NCBI GenBank assembly: GCA_016788165.1
Contig: JAEUTH010000023.1
Coordinates: 1-48,612 of the forward strand
From: Bacteroidia bacterium
GTDB lineage: Bacteria > Bacteroidota > Bacteroidia > AKYH767-A > OLB10
Direction of reading: 5' to 3'
DNA length: 48,612 nucleotides
Part shown: one piece after another, positions 7,744 through 17,524 of the stretch
Position numbering within the stretch: position 1 is the first letter of the stretch
Layout: every line of letters starts with the position of its first letter
Position numbers and translations under genes: made by a program
The notes under the pieces: generated by a model
Databases searched by the model: none
What the model was told of the DNA's origin: nothing
Seen by the model: only the letters and a program-made list of their open reading frames with translations

Positions 7744-9159
7744 ATGAAAGCATGGCTGTTTCGTCTTAGTTTTCTGATTACCTATTCGGCTTTTGCACAG
7801 TTTAATGTAGCACTTACACAACAAGCGGTACATTTGTTTCCAAGCCTGCCGGTTAAATCATCCTACACTTCGTTAATGGACAGACGGTCGGGATACGATT
7901 ATTTGTATTCAGCCAATATGGAATCGGGTTTGGGTATCTACATACTTTTGGGCGGCAATAACATTACTCCGGTGTTAAACTTATCGGGCGCCATTTTCAA
8001 TAATTTAGATGCCGCTACTATCGAACAAAAGGGCAATTCGCTTTTTGTAGGCATTGGCGATTTTCAGGTTAACAACAATGCAGCTTCGGGTTTAGCTATT
8101 TTAGATATTACAAACCCGGCATCTCCTTTTATAAAAGACATTTGGGATTCAACGGTATTTAAACATGGCATTTCGCATATACTTTTAAATGGCAATTTTG
8201 CATACCTGTCAACCATGACTAATGGTATCATCATTTTAGATGTTTCAGACGAAAACAACATTGTATTTAAATCTAAATTACAATTAGACCTAGCTTTTCC
8301 ATCACCATCAATCAATGCACATAATGCACGCGGCTTAAAAATTAAAAACGATACACTTTATGTATGTTTCGACAGGGGTGGCCTGCGCATTGTTGATGTT
8401 GTCAATAAATCAACACCGGTTGAAGTTTATAAATACATCAACACCAGTTTAACCAGCCAGGCTGCTGCGGCATACAATGATGTGGCTATTAAAGGCAACT
8501 ATGCATTTATATCGGTTGATTATTGCGGCCTTGAAATTTTAGACATCAGCAATATACCATACACTACGGTGCAATGGTATAACCCCAATGGTTGCAGCCC
8601 TACCAATTGGAGTGGCGCGGCCATACATACCAATGAGGTAATGCTGGCTAATAATGATAGTTTACTTTTTGTAAGTGGTGGCCAGTCGGAAGTGCTTGTT
8701 TTTGATGTAACCAATCCACTAAGTGTAACCAAAGTTGGCGAATTTGTAAACCTTAATGATACGTTGGCAACACATGGTTTAGATGTTTATAACAACCAGG
8801 TAATATTAAGCTTAATACATACACCCATTCACATACCACCATTTACACCTTTTTATGCCGACCCGGGTGGACTAAAATTATTAAACTATATCGTTTCAAC
8901 TACAGCATCGGCAAATACTACTGTAACAAACAATACAGTTAATATATATCAACTGCAAAACAACGGTGTTGTAATTGAAAGCCCAACACAAATTGATGCT
9001 ATAACTATTTACAATATTTATGGCAAAGCAGTTTTTACAGCTACAGCCATACATTTGAATAAATACCATCTAACATTATCGCATCTGCAATCAGGAGTTT
9101 ACTTAATTGCTGTAAAAACCCGGCAGGCATCAATAACTAAAAAACTATCGTTGTATTAA
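7744..9159 (+). CDS. LVIVD-repeat secreted protein with T9SS sorting domain
   Basis: 471 residues from the ATG at 7744; an in-frame TTG two codons upstream is less likely. Signal peptide: MKAWLFRLSFLITYSAFAQ. The body repeats the LVIVD signature of a surface beta-propeller: GLAILDITNPASP, GIIILDVSDE, GLRIVDVVNKSTPVEV, GLEILDISNI and EVLVFDVTNPLSVTKVGEF. The C-terminal 70 residues (IESPTQIDAITIYNIYGK, then LQSGVYLIAV) are a T9SS-type sorting domain, so the protein should reach the cell surface. Binding partner is unknown. It is monocistronic and convergent with the next gene, with 94 bp between them. Confidence 0.88.
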   Translation: MKAWLFRLSFLITYSAFAQFNVALTQQAVHLFPSLPVKSSYTSLMDRRSGYDYLYSANMESGLGIYILLGGNNITPVLNLSGAIFNNLDAATIEQKGNSLFVGIGDFQVNNNAASGLAILDITNPASPFIKDIWDSTVFKHGISHILLNGNFAYLSTMTNGIIILDVSDENNIVFKSKLQLDLAFPSPSINAHNARGLKIKNDTLYVCFDRGGLRIVDVVNKSTPVEVYKYINTSLTSQAAAAYNDVAIKGNYAFISVDYCGLEILDISNIPYTTVQWYNPNGCSPTNWSGAAIHTNEVMLANNDSLLFVSGGQSEVLVFDVTNPLSVTKVGEFVNLNDTLATHGLDVYNNQVILSLIHTPIHIPPFTPFYADPGGLKLLNYIVSTTASANTTVTNNTVNIYQLQNNGVVIESPTQIDAITIYNIYGKAVFTATAIHLNKYHLTLSHLQSGVYLIAVKTRQASITKKLSLY

Positions 9160-9253
9160 TAGCAGTACTTTTTACCGATGCATAATTTACCATAACATTT
9201 AAGTTAAACAAATTAACATCAGAATGCTTTATACTTCGTTAATCCACACATAG

Positions 9254-11698
9254 TTACTTTCTTGATTTCTTATAGGAAGCATATCTATAGCCATCTGCTA
9301 ACTTAGGTTGCTTATTGTATAAGTTAAGTAATGGAATATCTACACATAATGAAGCACTGTATCGCACGTACAAGTTATCGGAATAGGTGTTACTAACCCC
9401 CAAACTATCCTGCACTACCTGACGCAAGTTAGGCCCACACTGTATGCCAATGTTAAGTGAAATGGGAACTTTGGGAATACCAAAAGATAAAAACAAACCG
9501 GGCGAAATAATATCTTTTAACTGTATAGTGGGTACTTGTGCAGTTACGCTGTCTTTAAACCTGAATGCAGTAATGGCGCCAATATCAATTGCCGATGCAA
9601 ATAGGGTTGCACTCCAACGTTGTTTGCATCCAAAACCTTTCGAAACACTTATACCTACAGGAGCTGTAAGTCCAAATGTGTTTATTTCTTTTTCGGAATC
9701 ACTTAAATCGGGGTCAACATCTTTAATGCGTTCTACACCTATGTATGGCCCAACATAAGCAGCCAAAGCCACATTCCAGGCACTCATTTTTTTAATACGA
9801 GCCGAGCCACTGGGTAATGCATAATTTTCGATTACAACAGCCATTTCGTCACTGGTATTTGCCTCCGATACTTCGGCCATAAAGGTGCCTACTTGCGCAA
9901 ATTTCCGAAGTGTTGATATATTGCTTTCTAAGGTTGAGTCAATAGCACTTTTCTTAGCACCAGCTATGTTGCTTTCAGCAAACAGTGGCTTTACAAAAAT
10001 AAGTTCGTAAATAATTATTGCATGATTTACACTTGAAGCATAATTTTTTGCCAGCAGCGATTGTCCCAAATCAACAGCCGTATAACTTACTTCGATGGGC
10101 TTTTTCATTTTGCCGGCAACTTCGGCAATGGCAGGTACGTTTTTAAAGGCTGTAAGTTTGGTGATATCAACACCGGCTTCAACACATTTTACAACCGCTT
10201 TAAAATAGGTAAGGCATGCTGCAATACGTGCACTATCTGATTGATCAGTATTTGCTGCTTTTAAACTGTTATCTAATGTATTTAAGTGTGTGGCAAATTT
10301 TAAGTACCAGGTACTAAGCTCTGCATAATGTTTATCAAATTCGTTAGCAAGGTTATTTAAGGTGTTATATAAATTGGTATTGTCTGAATACGGAATGCCG
10401 TTGTATTTTATCAATGCCAACTGATTGCATAAACCTAAAAAAACACGGAAACGTTCTTTGTCGTTTATAACTGCGCGCAATTCATTTATATCGGCCCAAT
10501 ATGAAGTACCATCAACATTGCGCGTTGCAAAACTTAGCAACTGTAAGGTTTGCAATGCGCCATGCCAGCCCATATCGGCTTCTAATACGGGTTGCATGGG
10601 CAGGGTGGCAATTATATCGGCAGGGTGCATATCGTTTTGCAGCGATAATGCTATATGTAATGCCAACAATAATGAGGCTTTTTCTTTTTTGCGTGTTTCA
10701 AAATACTCGGGGTGGTTATCAACCAATACCGATGCATGTGTAAGCAACTCATCTATGTCGGTTTTAAAAGCCTGGCGCAAACTGTGTATGTATTTCTCAA
10801 AACCATACACTTCGGTACCAATGTTATTAAGCAAAATCCAGGTGGCCGGAAACAAAGCTTGTAAATCCCTGTACTTGTCATCATTAAGCATATCGCGCAA
10901 GCGTGTAAAAAAAGCTTCGTTTAACTCCTGCTTGGTGCGCTTTACCAAAAATTTGGCAAGCCCATCGGCAATGGTGGTAACATCTAGGCCGCCTATTGCA
11001 GTAGTGGAAAAAATACCGGATTGCGGAACACCTGCTAAATCAGATATCTTGCCATCCTTACTTTCAAATAAATCACCACTAACATAAGGTGCGAGAAAAA
11101 CATTGTTGCTTAATGCAGCCTGAGCCGTTTCTATATTAATAGTTTGTTTACCGTAGTTATGAGTTGTAACACCGTAGTAAAGTAAAAACATTTTTAAGTC
11201 TTCATTAGTTTCTGCTATAAATCCTTTGGCTAACAACTTAGAATCGTACAAGGGTATGCCGGTAAATTCGACCTTTGATTGGTCGTTTAGGTTTTCTTCT
11301 TGCTTGTTTGTGCCTTCACTCAGATCTAATGTTTGCATACTACCTCTATTTATGCTATATCTTATTTTAAACGGATAGTCAATTTTTACGGTGTCAATCA
11401 TTCCATCTTCTGCCATTACAAACTTGGCTGCAGCAAATTTGCCATCTTTAGTAAGCTTTGTTGTTTTTCCGTTTGCGCCTACAAGCGTTACATCAATTAG
11501 TTTCTCGCTTTCATTGTTGGTAGAAATATTGAGTGGGAATTTCAAATCGGCTTTAGGTACCAATGTATCCGTTTTGTTTTCGCCTTTACTGTTTGTAATC
11601 AGATAAACCAGTGTGTCATTCTTAACCGAAATGGCTATTTGTGCACCGGCTCTAACAAATAAAACGATACACAGCAGGAAGGTTGCAGTTGTTTTCAT
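9254..11698 (-). CDS. Large secreted protein of unknown function, outer-membrane-like C-terminus
   Basis: 814 residues with a clear signal peptide (MKTTATFLLCIVLFVRAGAQ). No family is recognised. The N-terminal 120 residues look beta-rich (ISVKNDTLVYLIT...). Residues about 230-620 are mostly helical with repeated leucines. The C-terminal 170 residues alternate in a way that suggests beta strands (AAYVGPYIGVERI, GVSVSKGFGCKQRWSATLFASAI, NIGIQCGPNLRQV), as in small outer-membrane barrels. It lacks a T9SS domain. It lies 18 bp downstream of the gene for a membrane-bound trypsin-like protease, so the two are almost certainly cotranscribed and probably act together in the envelope. Confidence 0.75.
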   Translation of the reverse strand: MKTTATFLLCIVLFVRAGAQIAISVKNDTLVYLITNSKGENKTDTLVPKADLKFPLNISTNNESEKLIDVTLVGANGKTTKLTKDGKFAAAKFVMAEDGMIDTVKIDYPFKIRYSINRGSMQTLDLSEGTNKQEENLNDQSKVEFTGIPLYDSKLLAKGFIAETNEDLKMFLLYYGVTTHNYGKQTINIETAQAALSNNVFLAPYVSGDLFESKDGKISDLAGVPQSGIFSTTAIGGLDVTTIADGLAKFLVKRTKQELNEAFFTRLRDMLNDDKYRDLQALFPATWILLNNIGTEVYGFEKYIHSLRQAFKTDIDELLTHASVLVDNHPEYFETRKKEKASLLLALHIALSLQNDMHPADIIATLPMQPVLEADMGWHGALQTLQLLSFATRNVDGTSYWADINELRAVINDKERFRVFLGLCNQLALIKYNGIPYSDNTNLYNTLNNLANEFDKHYAELSTWYLKFATHLNTLDNSLKAANTDQSDSARIAACLTYFKAVVKCVEAGVDITKLTAFKNVPAIAEVAGKMKKPIEVSYTAVDLGQSLLAKNYASSVNHAIIIYELIFVKPLFAESNIAGAKKSAIDSTLESNISTLRKFAQVGTFMAEVSEANTSDEMAVVIENYALPSGSARIKKMSAWNVALAAYVGPYIGVERIKDVDPDLSDSEKEINTFGLTAPVGISVSKGFGCKQRWSATLFASAIDIGAITAFRFKDSVTAQVPTIQLKDIISPGLFLSFGIPKVPISLNIGIQCGPNLRQVVQDSLGVSNTYSDNLYVRYSASLCVDIPLLNLYNKQPKLADGYRYASYKKSRK

Positions 11699-11716
11699 AA
11701 GGCTATTTTTTAAAGG

Positions 11717-13771
11717 TTATATAATGGTTTGCAGGCCAAAGTGCCTTAATATATTTTGAGGTTTAATACCATAGGTAAATCGCATATCGGCACCAACTAC
11801 AATACCTAATAACCGGCCGTTTTCATCCTTCATTGCTGCACCACTATCGCCCGGCTGGGTAATGGGCCAACCATCGTCTGATTGTACAGCAATCAGGTCG
11901 GTAAAATAGTGTTGTACATACGTATTGGCCGAGTTACGGTATTTAATAATTGCCGGGCAGCTATCATTAACCAATATGCCACTGCTATCCGATATCAACC
12001 CCTTAATGTTTACTGTTAGCATTAATGTATCATCATCTGTAACGGGGTAAAACGTATAGGCCGAAATACTGTTATAATACTGCAATAATGCCGTATCAGT
12101 TATGGGCATTACGGCCGCATCAATGGTATTGTTTAAACAACCATCAAATGATGTACCTATACGTTTGCGGTTAAAGTTTTGTATTTGTCCGTTTTGTTTG
12201 CCATTGTACCAATTGTAGCTACCATTTAAAACATGAAAACAGGTAACTAAATAATAATTGCTTTCATTAGCTATACCCTTAGCCATAAAACCAAAGCTGC
12301 CCCAGCCATGCAACAGTTCGCTATTAGAAATGCCTAAATTTGGGTTTGTAGCCGTATTAATTTGCCCGGCTTGTATTTTTGCTTCGGTATTGATGATGGT
12401 ATGTAAACGAATATTATTCTTTGCACACAGGTTGCCATATTGATTGGTTACCTTATCGGCATCAGCTTGCGTTTTTACATTTACCTGTACACCACTTTTT
12501 TTAACCGAGCCTTCTAAATAAAAGTACTTGCGTATTATAATAACACCGGCAATACTTTGTATTTCGCGGCTATAAATTTCAATAAACTGATCGGTGGTAA
12601 GGGTGGTTGCCACCATAGTAGCATTGCTGTGTGCAGTGGGTTGCTCAGTGGGCTTGGCCGTAACTACTACTGCCGATGTAGTGTTGGCAGCCGGTGTTAC
12701 TTTTTCTTCAGGTTTAACTCCGGCACTTCGTATGCTTACCAACTTACGTAATAAATCAAACCAAAATGGTGCACCTAACGTTAGCGCCAAAGCCGTAATT
12801 ATAAACGACCAAAAAGTAGTTTGCAACGGATTAAAACTTTTAACCAACACACACCCTGCAACATCTATTGCAGCAGCTTTCCTTTTAACCACTGCTCCAC
12901 CGGCAACAGCTGTTTCACAACTATCGCATTTCGACCAGCCCAAACCCAATAACTGATTTGCTTCTGCACGCGCTTTATCAAGTTCTTGGTACGACTTCCT
13001 TAACTGCTCATACGTTGCAGCACTGTCTTTTGAAACATACAATGCTTTTGATATGGTACTGTTGGTATCGGCAGTTTGTATTGATAATTGCGCCAATTGG
13101 TTGCGTGCATCTTTGTCTTCGGCCAAAATGCCGGCAATACGAATACAATCAACATTAAAGCATACCGCCAAGGCAAAACCCACCCAAAAAAGTATTAATT
13201 GCATTTTGCGTTTATACCATCCGTTAGCTCTGTCCATGGTATTATCAAACCAAAGCATTAATTGTGCTTTAAATGCATCAACCGATTGCCCGCTGTTTAA
13301 TAATAAATGCGTAAACTGTCTGTAAGTATCAGGCTCCATTTGCAACAGGTTATTGGATATACAGAACCGGATTTTCTCAAGGTCGGTTTCACCAATTCCT
13401 TTTTCGCGCATCATTTGTATCAGCGTAGCTGCAAAGTTTTCGTTGCTTAAATAGGATGGTTTGCTGTGGTAAGCACCTGAACTCAGATAATTAATAGACG
13501 GATGACTATAAAACCGGCCTGCTAATGAATCGTTGAAATCGGTTTTTTCATACAATAAAAAATTAGCAGCTCTGTTGCTCACTTTTTCTTTTCTATTCAT
13601 GGTTTGCAGATGGTCATCGTTAAGCATGCGACCTATTGCCTGCCGCAACATACGCGCACGCAGGCCAATCCATTCAACAACCATTTCGGCTATGATGGTT
13701 GCAAGCAAACTATATAGGAGGAAAATAAAAATTAAGCCGAGCGCAATGTCGAAAACAGGTGAGTTAAACAT
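11717..13771 (-). CDS. Membrane protein with C-terminal trypsin-like serine protease domain
   Basis: 684 residues. There are three strong hydrophobic segments: residues about 7-35 (FDIALGLIFIFLLYSLLATI), about 190-215 and about 320-345. Residues about 355-420 are a low-complexity linker rich in T, A and V. The C-terminal part (about 490-684) shows the three chymotrypsin-fold signatures: TCFHVL (His 513), TIDAAVMPI (Asp 551) and GDSGAAM (Ser 643), in the correct order and spacing. This predicts an active protease tethered to the membrane. The N-terminal membrane module is not one I recognise. It is the first gene of a two-gene unit with the 814-residue secreted protein, an obvious candidate partner or substrate. 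The functional link is inference. Confidence 0.8.
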   Translation of the reverse strand: MFNSPVFDIALGLIFIFLLYSLLATIIAEMVVEWIGLRARMLRQAIGRMLNDDHLQTMNRKEKVSNRAANFLLYEKTDFNDSLAGRFYSHPSINYLSSGAYHSKPSYLSNENFAATLIQMMREKGIGETDLEKIRFCISNNLLQMEPDTYRQFTHLLLNSGQSVDAFKAQLMLWFDNTMDRANGWYKRKMQLILFWVGFALAVCFNVDCIRIAGILAEDKDARNQLAQLSIQTADTNSTISKALYVSKDSAATYEQLRKSYQELDKARAEANQLLGLGWSKCDSCETAVAGGAVVKRKAAAIDVAGCVLVKSFNPLQTTFWSFIITALALTLGAPFWFDLLRKLVSIRSAGVKPEEKVTPAANTTSAVVVTAKPTEQPTAHSNATMVATTLTTDQFIEIYSREIQSIAGVIIIRKYFYLEGSVKKSGVQVNVKTQADADKVTNQYGNLCAKNNIRLHTIINTEAKIQAGQINTATNPNLGISNSELLHGWGSFGFMAKGIANESNYYLVTCFHVLNGSYNWYNGKQNGQIQNFNRKRIGTSFDGCLNNTIDAAVMPITDTALLQYYNSISAYTFYPVTDDDTLMLTVNIKGLISDSSGILVNDSCPAIIKYRNSANTYVQHYFTDLIAVQSDDGWPITQPGDSGAAMKDENGRLLGIVVGADMRFTYGIKPQNILRHFGLQTII

Positions 13772-13960
13772 GGCATGGTTAGTTTATTAGGTTGGTGGCA
13801 CTAACTTAATATATCAAATAGCCGATGTCAAGTAAAATCTACACAAATGTTTATGTATTAAAAGGCGTTTAATATATTTACATGTGCTTTAGTTATTAGG
13901 TTAGAGAAAATGATGTCCATTACTTTTCAATAATATTATGAACGTACTAAACCTAAAATT

Positions 13961-14539
13961 ATGAAACCAAATACTACCCTCTTATTTTTTGTATGTTGTT
14001 TGATGCTCCTACAAATTGCCTGCGAAACCGAAAAAGACAAAAATGGCGCTTGCGATGCAGGTTCCGAATCGGTAGAACATGTATTGCTGACAAACATCAA
14101 CGATAGTATTAAACCCTTTAGCTTTCCGGTAGTAAATGGCAAAACTATTTTTTATAAATACTTTAATGGTAAGGTTACCTTTTTTATTGCTTACAATAAA
14201 GTAAACATCTGCACTATTGAACATCTGAATGTAACTTACATTGTTTCGCCATCTGACTCGGCACAAACCTTGCCCATGAAAATATATGGCGAGGCATACT
14301 GGAGTGCTTATAGCGATGATTTGGTTTTAGTTTCGGGCCCTATACAACCCAGCCCACAAGTTTATACCGGGGTTTTAGAACTTGGGCTGCAACAGGCATT
14401 TGGCGATGGCCCGGGCGATGTTGATTTTTATGTGGCAGTTGAGTTTGATACACAAGGTTCGTTTGAGGCCGACAGTTTGTATTTTAAACATCATATTGAT
14501 TTGATGGCTATTGAATTCAAGTCGGATAATTATTTATAA
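13961..14539 (+). CDS. Hypothetical lipoprotein
   Basis: 192 residues. The start MKPNTTLLFFVCCLMLL is followed by a lipobox-like LQIAC, so the mature protein should begin at the cysteine of CETEKDKNG and be lipid-anchored. The rest is a compact, beta-rich domain with no recognised family (motifs such as ITFFIAYN and DGPGDVDFYVAVEFD are visible). An imperfect -7 box, TACTTTTC, lies at 13921-13928. It is followed after 57 bp by a DinB-like gene on the same strand. Function unknown. Confidence 0.7.
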   Translation: MKPNTTLLFFVCCLMLLQIACETEKDKNGACDAGSESVEHVLLTNINDSIKPFSFPVVNGKTIFYKYFNGKVTFFIAYNKVNICTIEHLNVTYIVSPSDSAQTLPMKIYGEAYWSAYSDDLVLVSGPIQPSPQVYTGVLELGLQQAFGDGPGDVDFYVAVEFDTQGSFEADSLYFKHHIDLMAIEFKSDNYL

Positions 14540-14596
14540 CATGCATGTACAAAAACAGGCATTACTAAAAGTAGGCATACAAACTTGAATTAAAGC

Positions 14597-15058
14597 ATGA
14601 CAGGAAAATATTTGGCAGCACGGTTAACTGAAGTTTTTTTAAATGGCCAATGGATTGCGCAAACCAATTATAAAGAACAACTAACCAATATTACCTGGCA
14701 ACAAGCTATTTACAAGCAGCGCAACCTCAATTCAATTGCAGCATTGGCTTTTCATGTTAACTATTATATAAAAGGCTTAAACCAGGTATTTGCCGGAGGC
14801 AACCTTGATATTAAAGACGCATATAGCTTTGATATGCCCCCTGTAAAAAGTCAAACTGATTGGGACAATATAGTTGACGGCTTTTTTATTGATGCCCGTA
14901 CATTTATAAAACATATCGAACAAATGGATGAACAGCAATTAAATAAATCCTTCGTAAAAACTGAATATGGAAGTTACCTGCGCAACATAGAAGCACAACT
15001 TGAACATGCTTACTATCATTTGGGTCAAATAGTTTTAATTAAAAAACTGATGGCATAA
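14597..15058 (+). CDS. DinB-like four-helix-bundle protein
   Basis: 153 residues, all helical. Histidines are placed as in the DinB/DUF1572-like superfamily of metal-binding four-helix bundles: one in LAFHVNYYIKG (near residue 55) and two in LEHAYYHLGQI (near 139 and 143), the latter close to the C-terminus as expected. Relatives include thiol-dependent transferases using bacillithiol or mycothiol, but most are uncharacterised. The ATG at 14597 has no strong Shine-Dalgarno sequence, which is normal in this phylum. Confidence 0.8.
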   Translation: MTGKYLAARLTEVFLNGQWIAQTNYKEQLTNITWQQAIYKQRNLNSIAALAFHVNYYIKGLNQVFAGGNLDIKDAYSFDMPPVKSQTDWDNIVDGFFIDARTFIKHIEQMDEQQLNKSFVKTEYGSYLRNIEAQLEHAYYHLGQIVLIKKLMA

Positions 15059-15222
15059 AATGATGTGTACAGCACAAACATAATCTAAGGAAGCCTGCAT
15101 GTAATAAGCCGGCTAATGTTTGCCACAAAATTTATGAAAATTATAGTTTCATAATCTGTTCAGTTTATGCTTACCTATCTTACAACGTAGTTATACTGCT
15201 TAACTAATTTTAAAATAAAATT

Positions 15223-15254
15223 TTTGTTCCATAATTCTTTTTGCACTAATTCGA
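15223..15254 (+). promoter_or_regulatory. Possible promoter of the galactose operon
   Basis: TTTG at 15223-15226 is followed after 20 nt by TAATTCGA at 15247-15254, which matches TAnnTTTG only in part. It lies 40 nt before galK. This is the best candidate in the 235-bp gap, but it is weak and may require an activator. Confidence 0.3.
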
Positions 15255-15293
15255 CTTAAACCCAAGTGCGTATTTTATTAAAATGTTTAAGTG

Positions 15294-16466
15294 ATGCATG
15301 CATTAGTAAATAAAACCACGGCTGAATTTAAAAGTCAGTTTCGGCATAGTCCCGCTTATATTTTTTTAGCACCGGGCCGTATTAATATAATTGGCGAGCA
15401 TATTGATTACAATGATGGTTTTGTATTGCCGGCAGCAATAGATAAACATATATGCTTTGCTATTACACCGGTTTTAAATTCGGTTACAGTTACTGTACAT
15501 GCTGTTGACCTTAATGATACTTTCACTTTTTCGTTAACTGATACTTGTAAGCCATTTGATAAACTTTGGGTTAATTATCTTTTAGGAGTTGTCAGCGAAA
15601 TACAAAAGAGCGGAAAAACCTTACATGGGTTTCAGCTTGCTTTTTCAAGCAACATACCTATGGGTGCCGGGCTGTCATCATCGGCAGCATTAACCTGTGG
15701 GTTTGCCTTTGCATTAAACACCGTTTGTAATCTGGAGTTTTCGAAAAAAGATATGGCACTTATTGGCCAAAAGGCCGAGTATAATTTTGCCGGTGTACAA
15801 TGTGGTATTATGGATCAGTTTGCATCGCTATTTGGCAAAAAAAATCAGGTGATAAAGTTAGATTGCAATACACTGTCATATCAATACTTTGATGCAATGC
15901 TTGCCGATAATAGTTTGGTGCTGTTTGATAGTTGTGTAAAACACACACTGCATACTTCGGCATATAACAACAGAAGACAGGAGGTAACAACAGGCCTGCA
16001 CATTTTACAAAAACATTATGCCTATGTGCAAACTTTTAGAGATTGCAATGCTGCCATGATTGAACAATTAAAAACCGAACTTGGTCCAACTATATACCTA
16101 CGGTGCCAATATGTGATAACAGAAATAGCACGTGTACAGTTAGCCATTGAAGCACTTACCACACAGGACTTTAACCGGTTGGGTGCTTTGCTAACACAAA
16201 CACATCAGGGCCTATCTGCGCAATATGCAGTGAGTTGCCCCGAGTTGGATTTTTTAGTAGAAACTGCCATTAATTGCAAAGGTGTATATGGTGCACGCAT
16301 GATGGGTGGCGGATTTGGTGGTTGCACTATCAATCTGATACAAAACAATGAAGTAGAAACCGTTTCGAATGCAGTACAAAAACAGTATGCCGATACATTT
16401 GGCATTCAGATGAAAATATATCACCTGAACATTGCCGAAGGCGTTCACCAATATTTTATACCATGA
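15294..16466 (+). CDS. galK: Galactokinase
   Basis: 390 residues from the ATG at 15294; a GTG one codon upstream is also in frame. GHMP-kinase fold phosphorylating galactose at C1 with ATP, the first step of the Leloir pathway. Diagnostic motifs are the galactokinase signature APGRINIIGEHIDYNDG (residues 26-42), the ATP-binding PMGAGLSSSAAL, and the C-terminal GARMMGGGFGGC. The last four bases (ATGA) overlap galT, so the two are translationally coupled. A sodium/galactose-type symporter follows, making this a galactose uptake and catabolism operon. GalE is encoded separately at 27781-28800 and no mutarotase gene is seen. Confidence 0.96.
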   Translation: MHALVNKTTAEFKSQFRHSPAYIFLAPGRINIIGEHIDYNDGFVLPAAIDKHICFAITPVLNSVTVTVHAVDLNDTFTFSLTDTCKPFDKLWVNYLLGVVSEIQKSGKTLHGFQLAFSSNIPMGAGLSSSAALTCGFAFALNTVCNLEFSKKDMALIGQKAEYNFAGVQCGIMDQFASLFGKKNQVIKLDCNTLSYQYFDAMLADNSLVLFDSCVKHTLHTSAYNNRRQEVTTGLHILQKHYAYVQTFRDCNAAMIEQLKTELGPTIYLRCQYVITEIARVQLAIEALTTQDFNRLGALLTQTHQGLSAQYAVSCPELDFLVETAINCKGVYGARMMGGGFGGCTINLIQNNEVETVSNAVQKQYADTFGIQMKIYHLNIAEGVHQYFIP

Positions 16467-17524
16467 GCAATCCATTCGACTCAACCAAACATCCTCACCG
16501 AAGGTATAACCCACTATTAGATGAATGGATACTTGTATCGCCACAAAGAGCCACCCGACCCTGGCAAGGGCAACAAGAAACCATTGCCCAGCCTGCGCCA
16601 AAAGCCCACGACCCCAACTGCTATTTATGTGCAGGAAACCAGCGTGCCAATGGCAGCAACAATCCAAACTACGAAGGTGTATTTGTTTTTGAAAACGATT
16701 TTGCTGCACTTTTAAAAGATGAAGTAACATGGCAAAACCAAGCCAATACTTTCTTTAAACTTATGCCCGAGCGCGGTATAAACAAAGTAATATGCTTTTC
16801 CGAAAATCATGGCATCACCATGCCCGAAATGGAAATAACAGCCATTATAAACGTAGTTAATGCCTGGCAACAACAGTACCTGCAATTAAGCGCACTTGAA
16901 TACATCAACTACATTCAGATTTTCGAAAACAAAGGCAGCGTAATGGGATGCAGTAATCCACATCCGCATGGACAAATTTGGGCGCAATCGTCCATACCTA
17001 CACAAGTTGCTAAAACCCAATTGCAATTTCAAAAATATTACCAACAACACCACACATCGTTGCTTGCTGATTATTTAGCAAACGAAACCGAAGCAGCCCA
17101 ACGCATTGTTTTAGAAAACAATTCATTTGTAGCCTTAGTTCCTTTTTGGGCTGTATGGCCTTATGAAACACTTATTATCAGCAAAAGAAAAACTGAAACC
17201 ATTTTAGACTTTTCGGACAAGGAGAAAACGGACTTTGCTTTAATATTGAAACAGCTTACAACTAAATACGATAATCTTTTTAGCACCTCATTTCCATATT
17301 CGGCAGGCATACACCAGGCACCATGCGATGGCAAACCACATCCGGAGTGGCATTTTCACATGCACTTTTATCCACCATTATTACGGTCGGCTTCGATAAA
17401 AAAATTTATGGTGGGATATGAAATGCTTGCCGAAGCACAAAGAGATATTACTGCCGAACAAAGTGCCGATATATTAAAAAACCTACCCATCATTCACTAT
17501 AAAAACAAAACCACACGTGAATAA
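16463..17524 (+). CDS. galT: Galactose-1-phosphate uridylyltransferase
   Basis: 353 residues, usual length. Exchanges UMP between UDP-glucose and galactose 1-phosphate. The active-site motif is present as GCSNPHPHGQIW with HPH at residues 167-169; the second histidine carries the uridylyl group in the family. A zinc-type CYLCAG motif is at residues 53-58, and C-terminal HPEWHFHMHFYPP contains the other conserved histidines. It overlaps galK by 4 bp and the downstream transporter by 8 bp. Confidence 0.96.
   Translation: MSNPFDSTKHPHRRYNPLLDEWILVSPQRATRPWQGQQETIAQPAPKAHDPNCYLCAGNQRANGSNNPNYEGVFVFENDFAALLKDEVTWQNQANTFFKLMPERGINKVICFSENHGITMPEMEITAIINVVNAWQQQYLQLSALEYINYIQIFENKGSVMGCSNPHPHGQIWAQSSIPTQVAKTQLQFQKYYQQHHTSLLADYLANETEAAQRIVLENNSFVALVPFWAVWPYETLIISKRKTETILDFSDKEKTDFALILKQLTTKYDNLFSTSFPYSAGIHQAPCDGKPHPEWHFHMHFYPPLLRSASIKKFMVGYEMLAEAQRDITAEQSADILKNLPIIHYKNKTTRE

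Noticed and set aside
10425..11087. 220-codon open frame on the plus strand
   Set aside because: It lies antisense within the 814-residue secreted protein gene, which has a signal peptide and consistent composition. The plus-strand product is rich in Ser, Cys and Lys without any domain.
12594..12956. 120-codon plus-strand frame with hydrophobic start
   Set aside because: Antisense to the low-complexity linker and third membrane segment of the protease gene; the hydrophobic pattern mirrors its Ala/Thr/Val codons.
16254..16730. 158-codon open frame on the minus strand
   Set aside because: Antisense to the galK-galT junction, both of which are certain; the product has no recognisable features.
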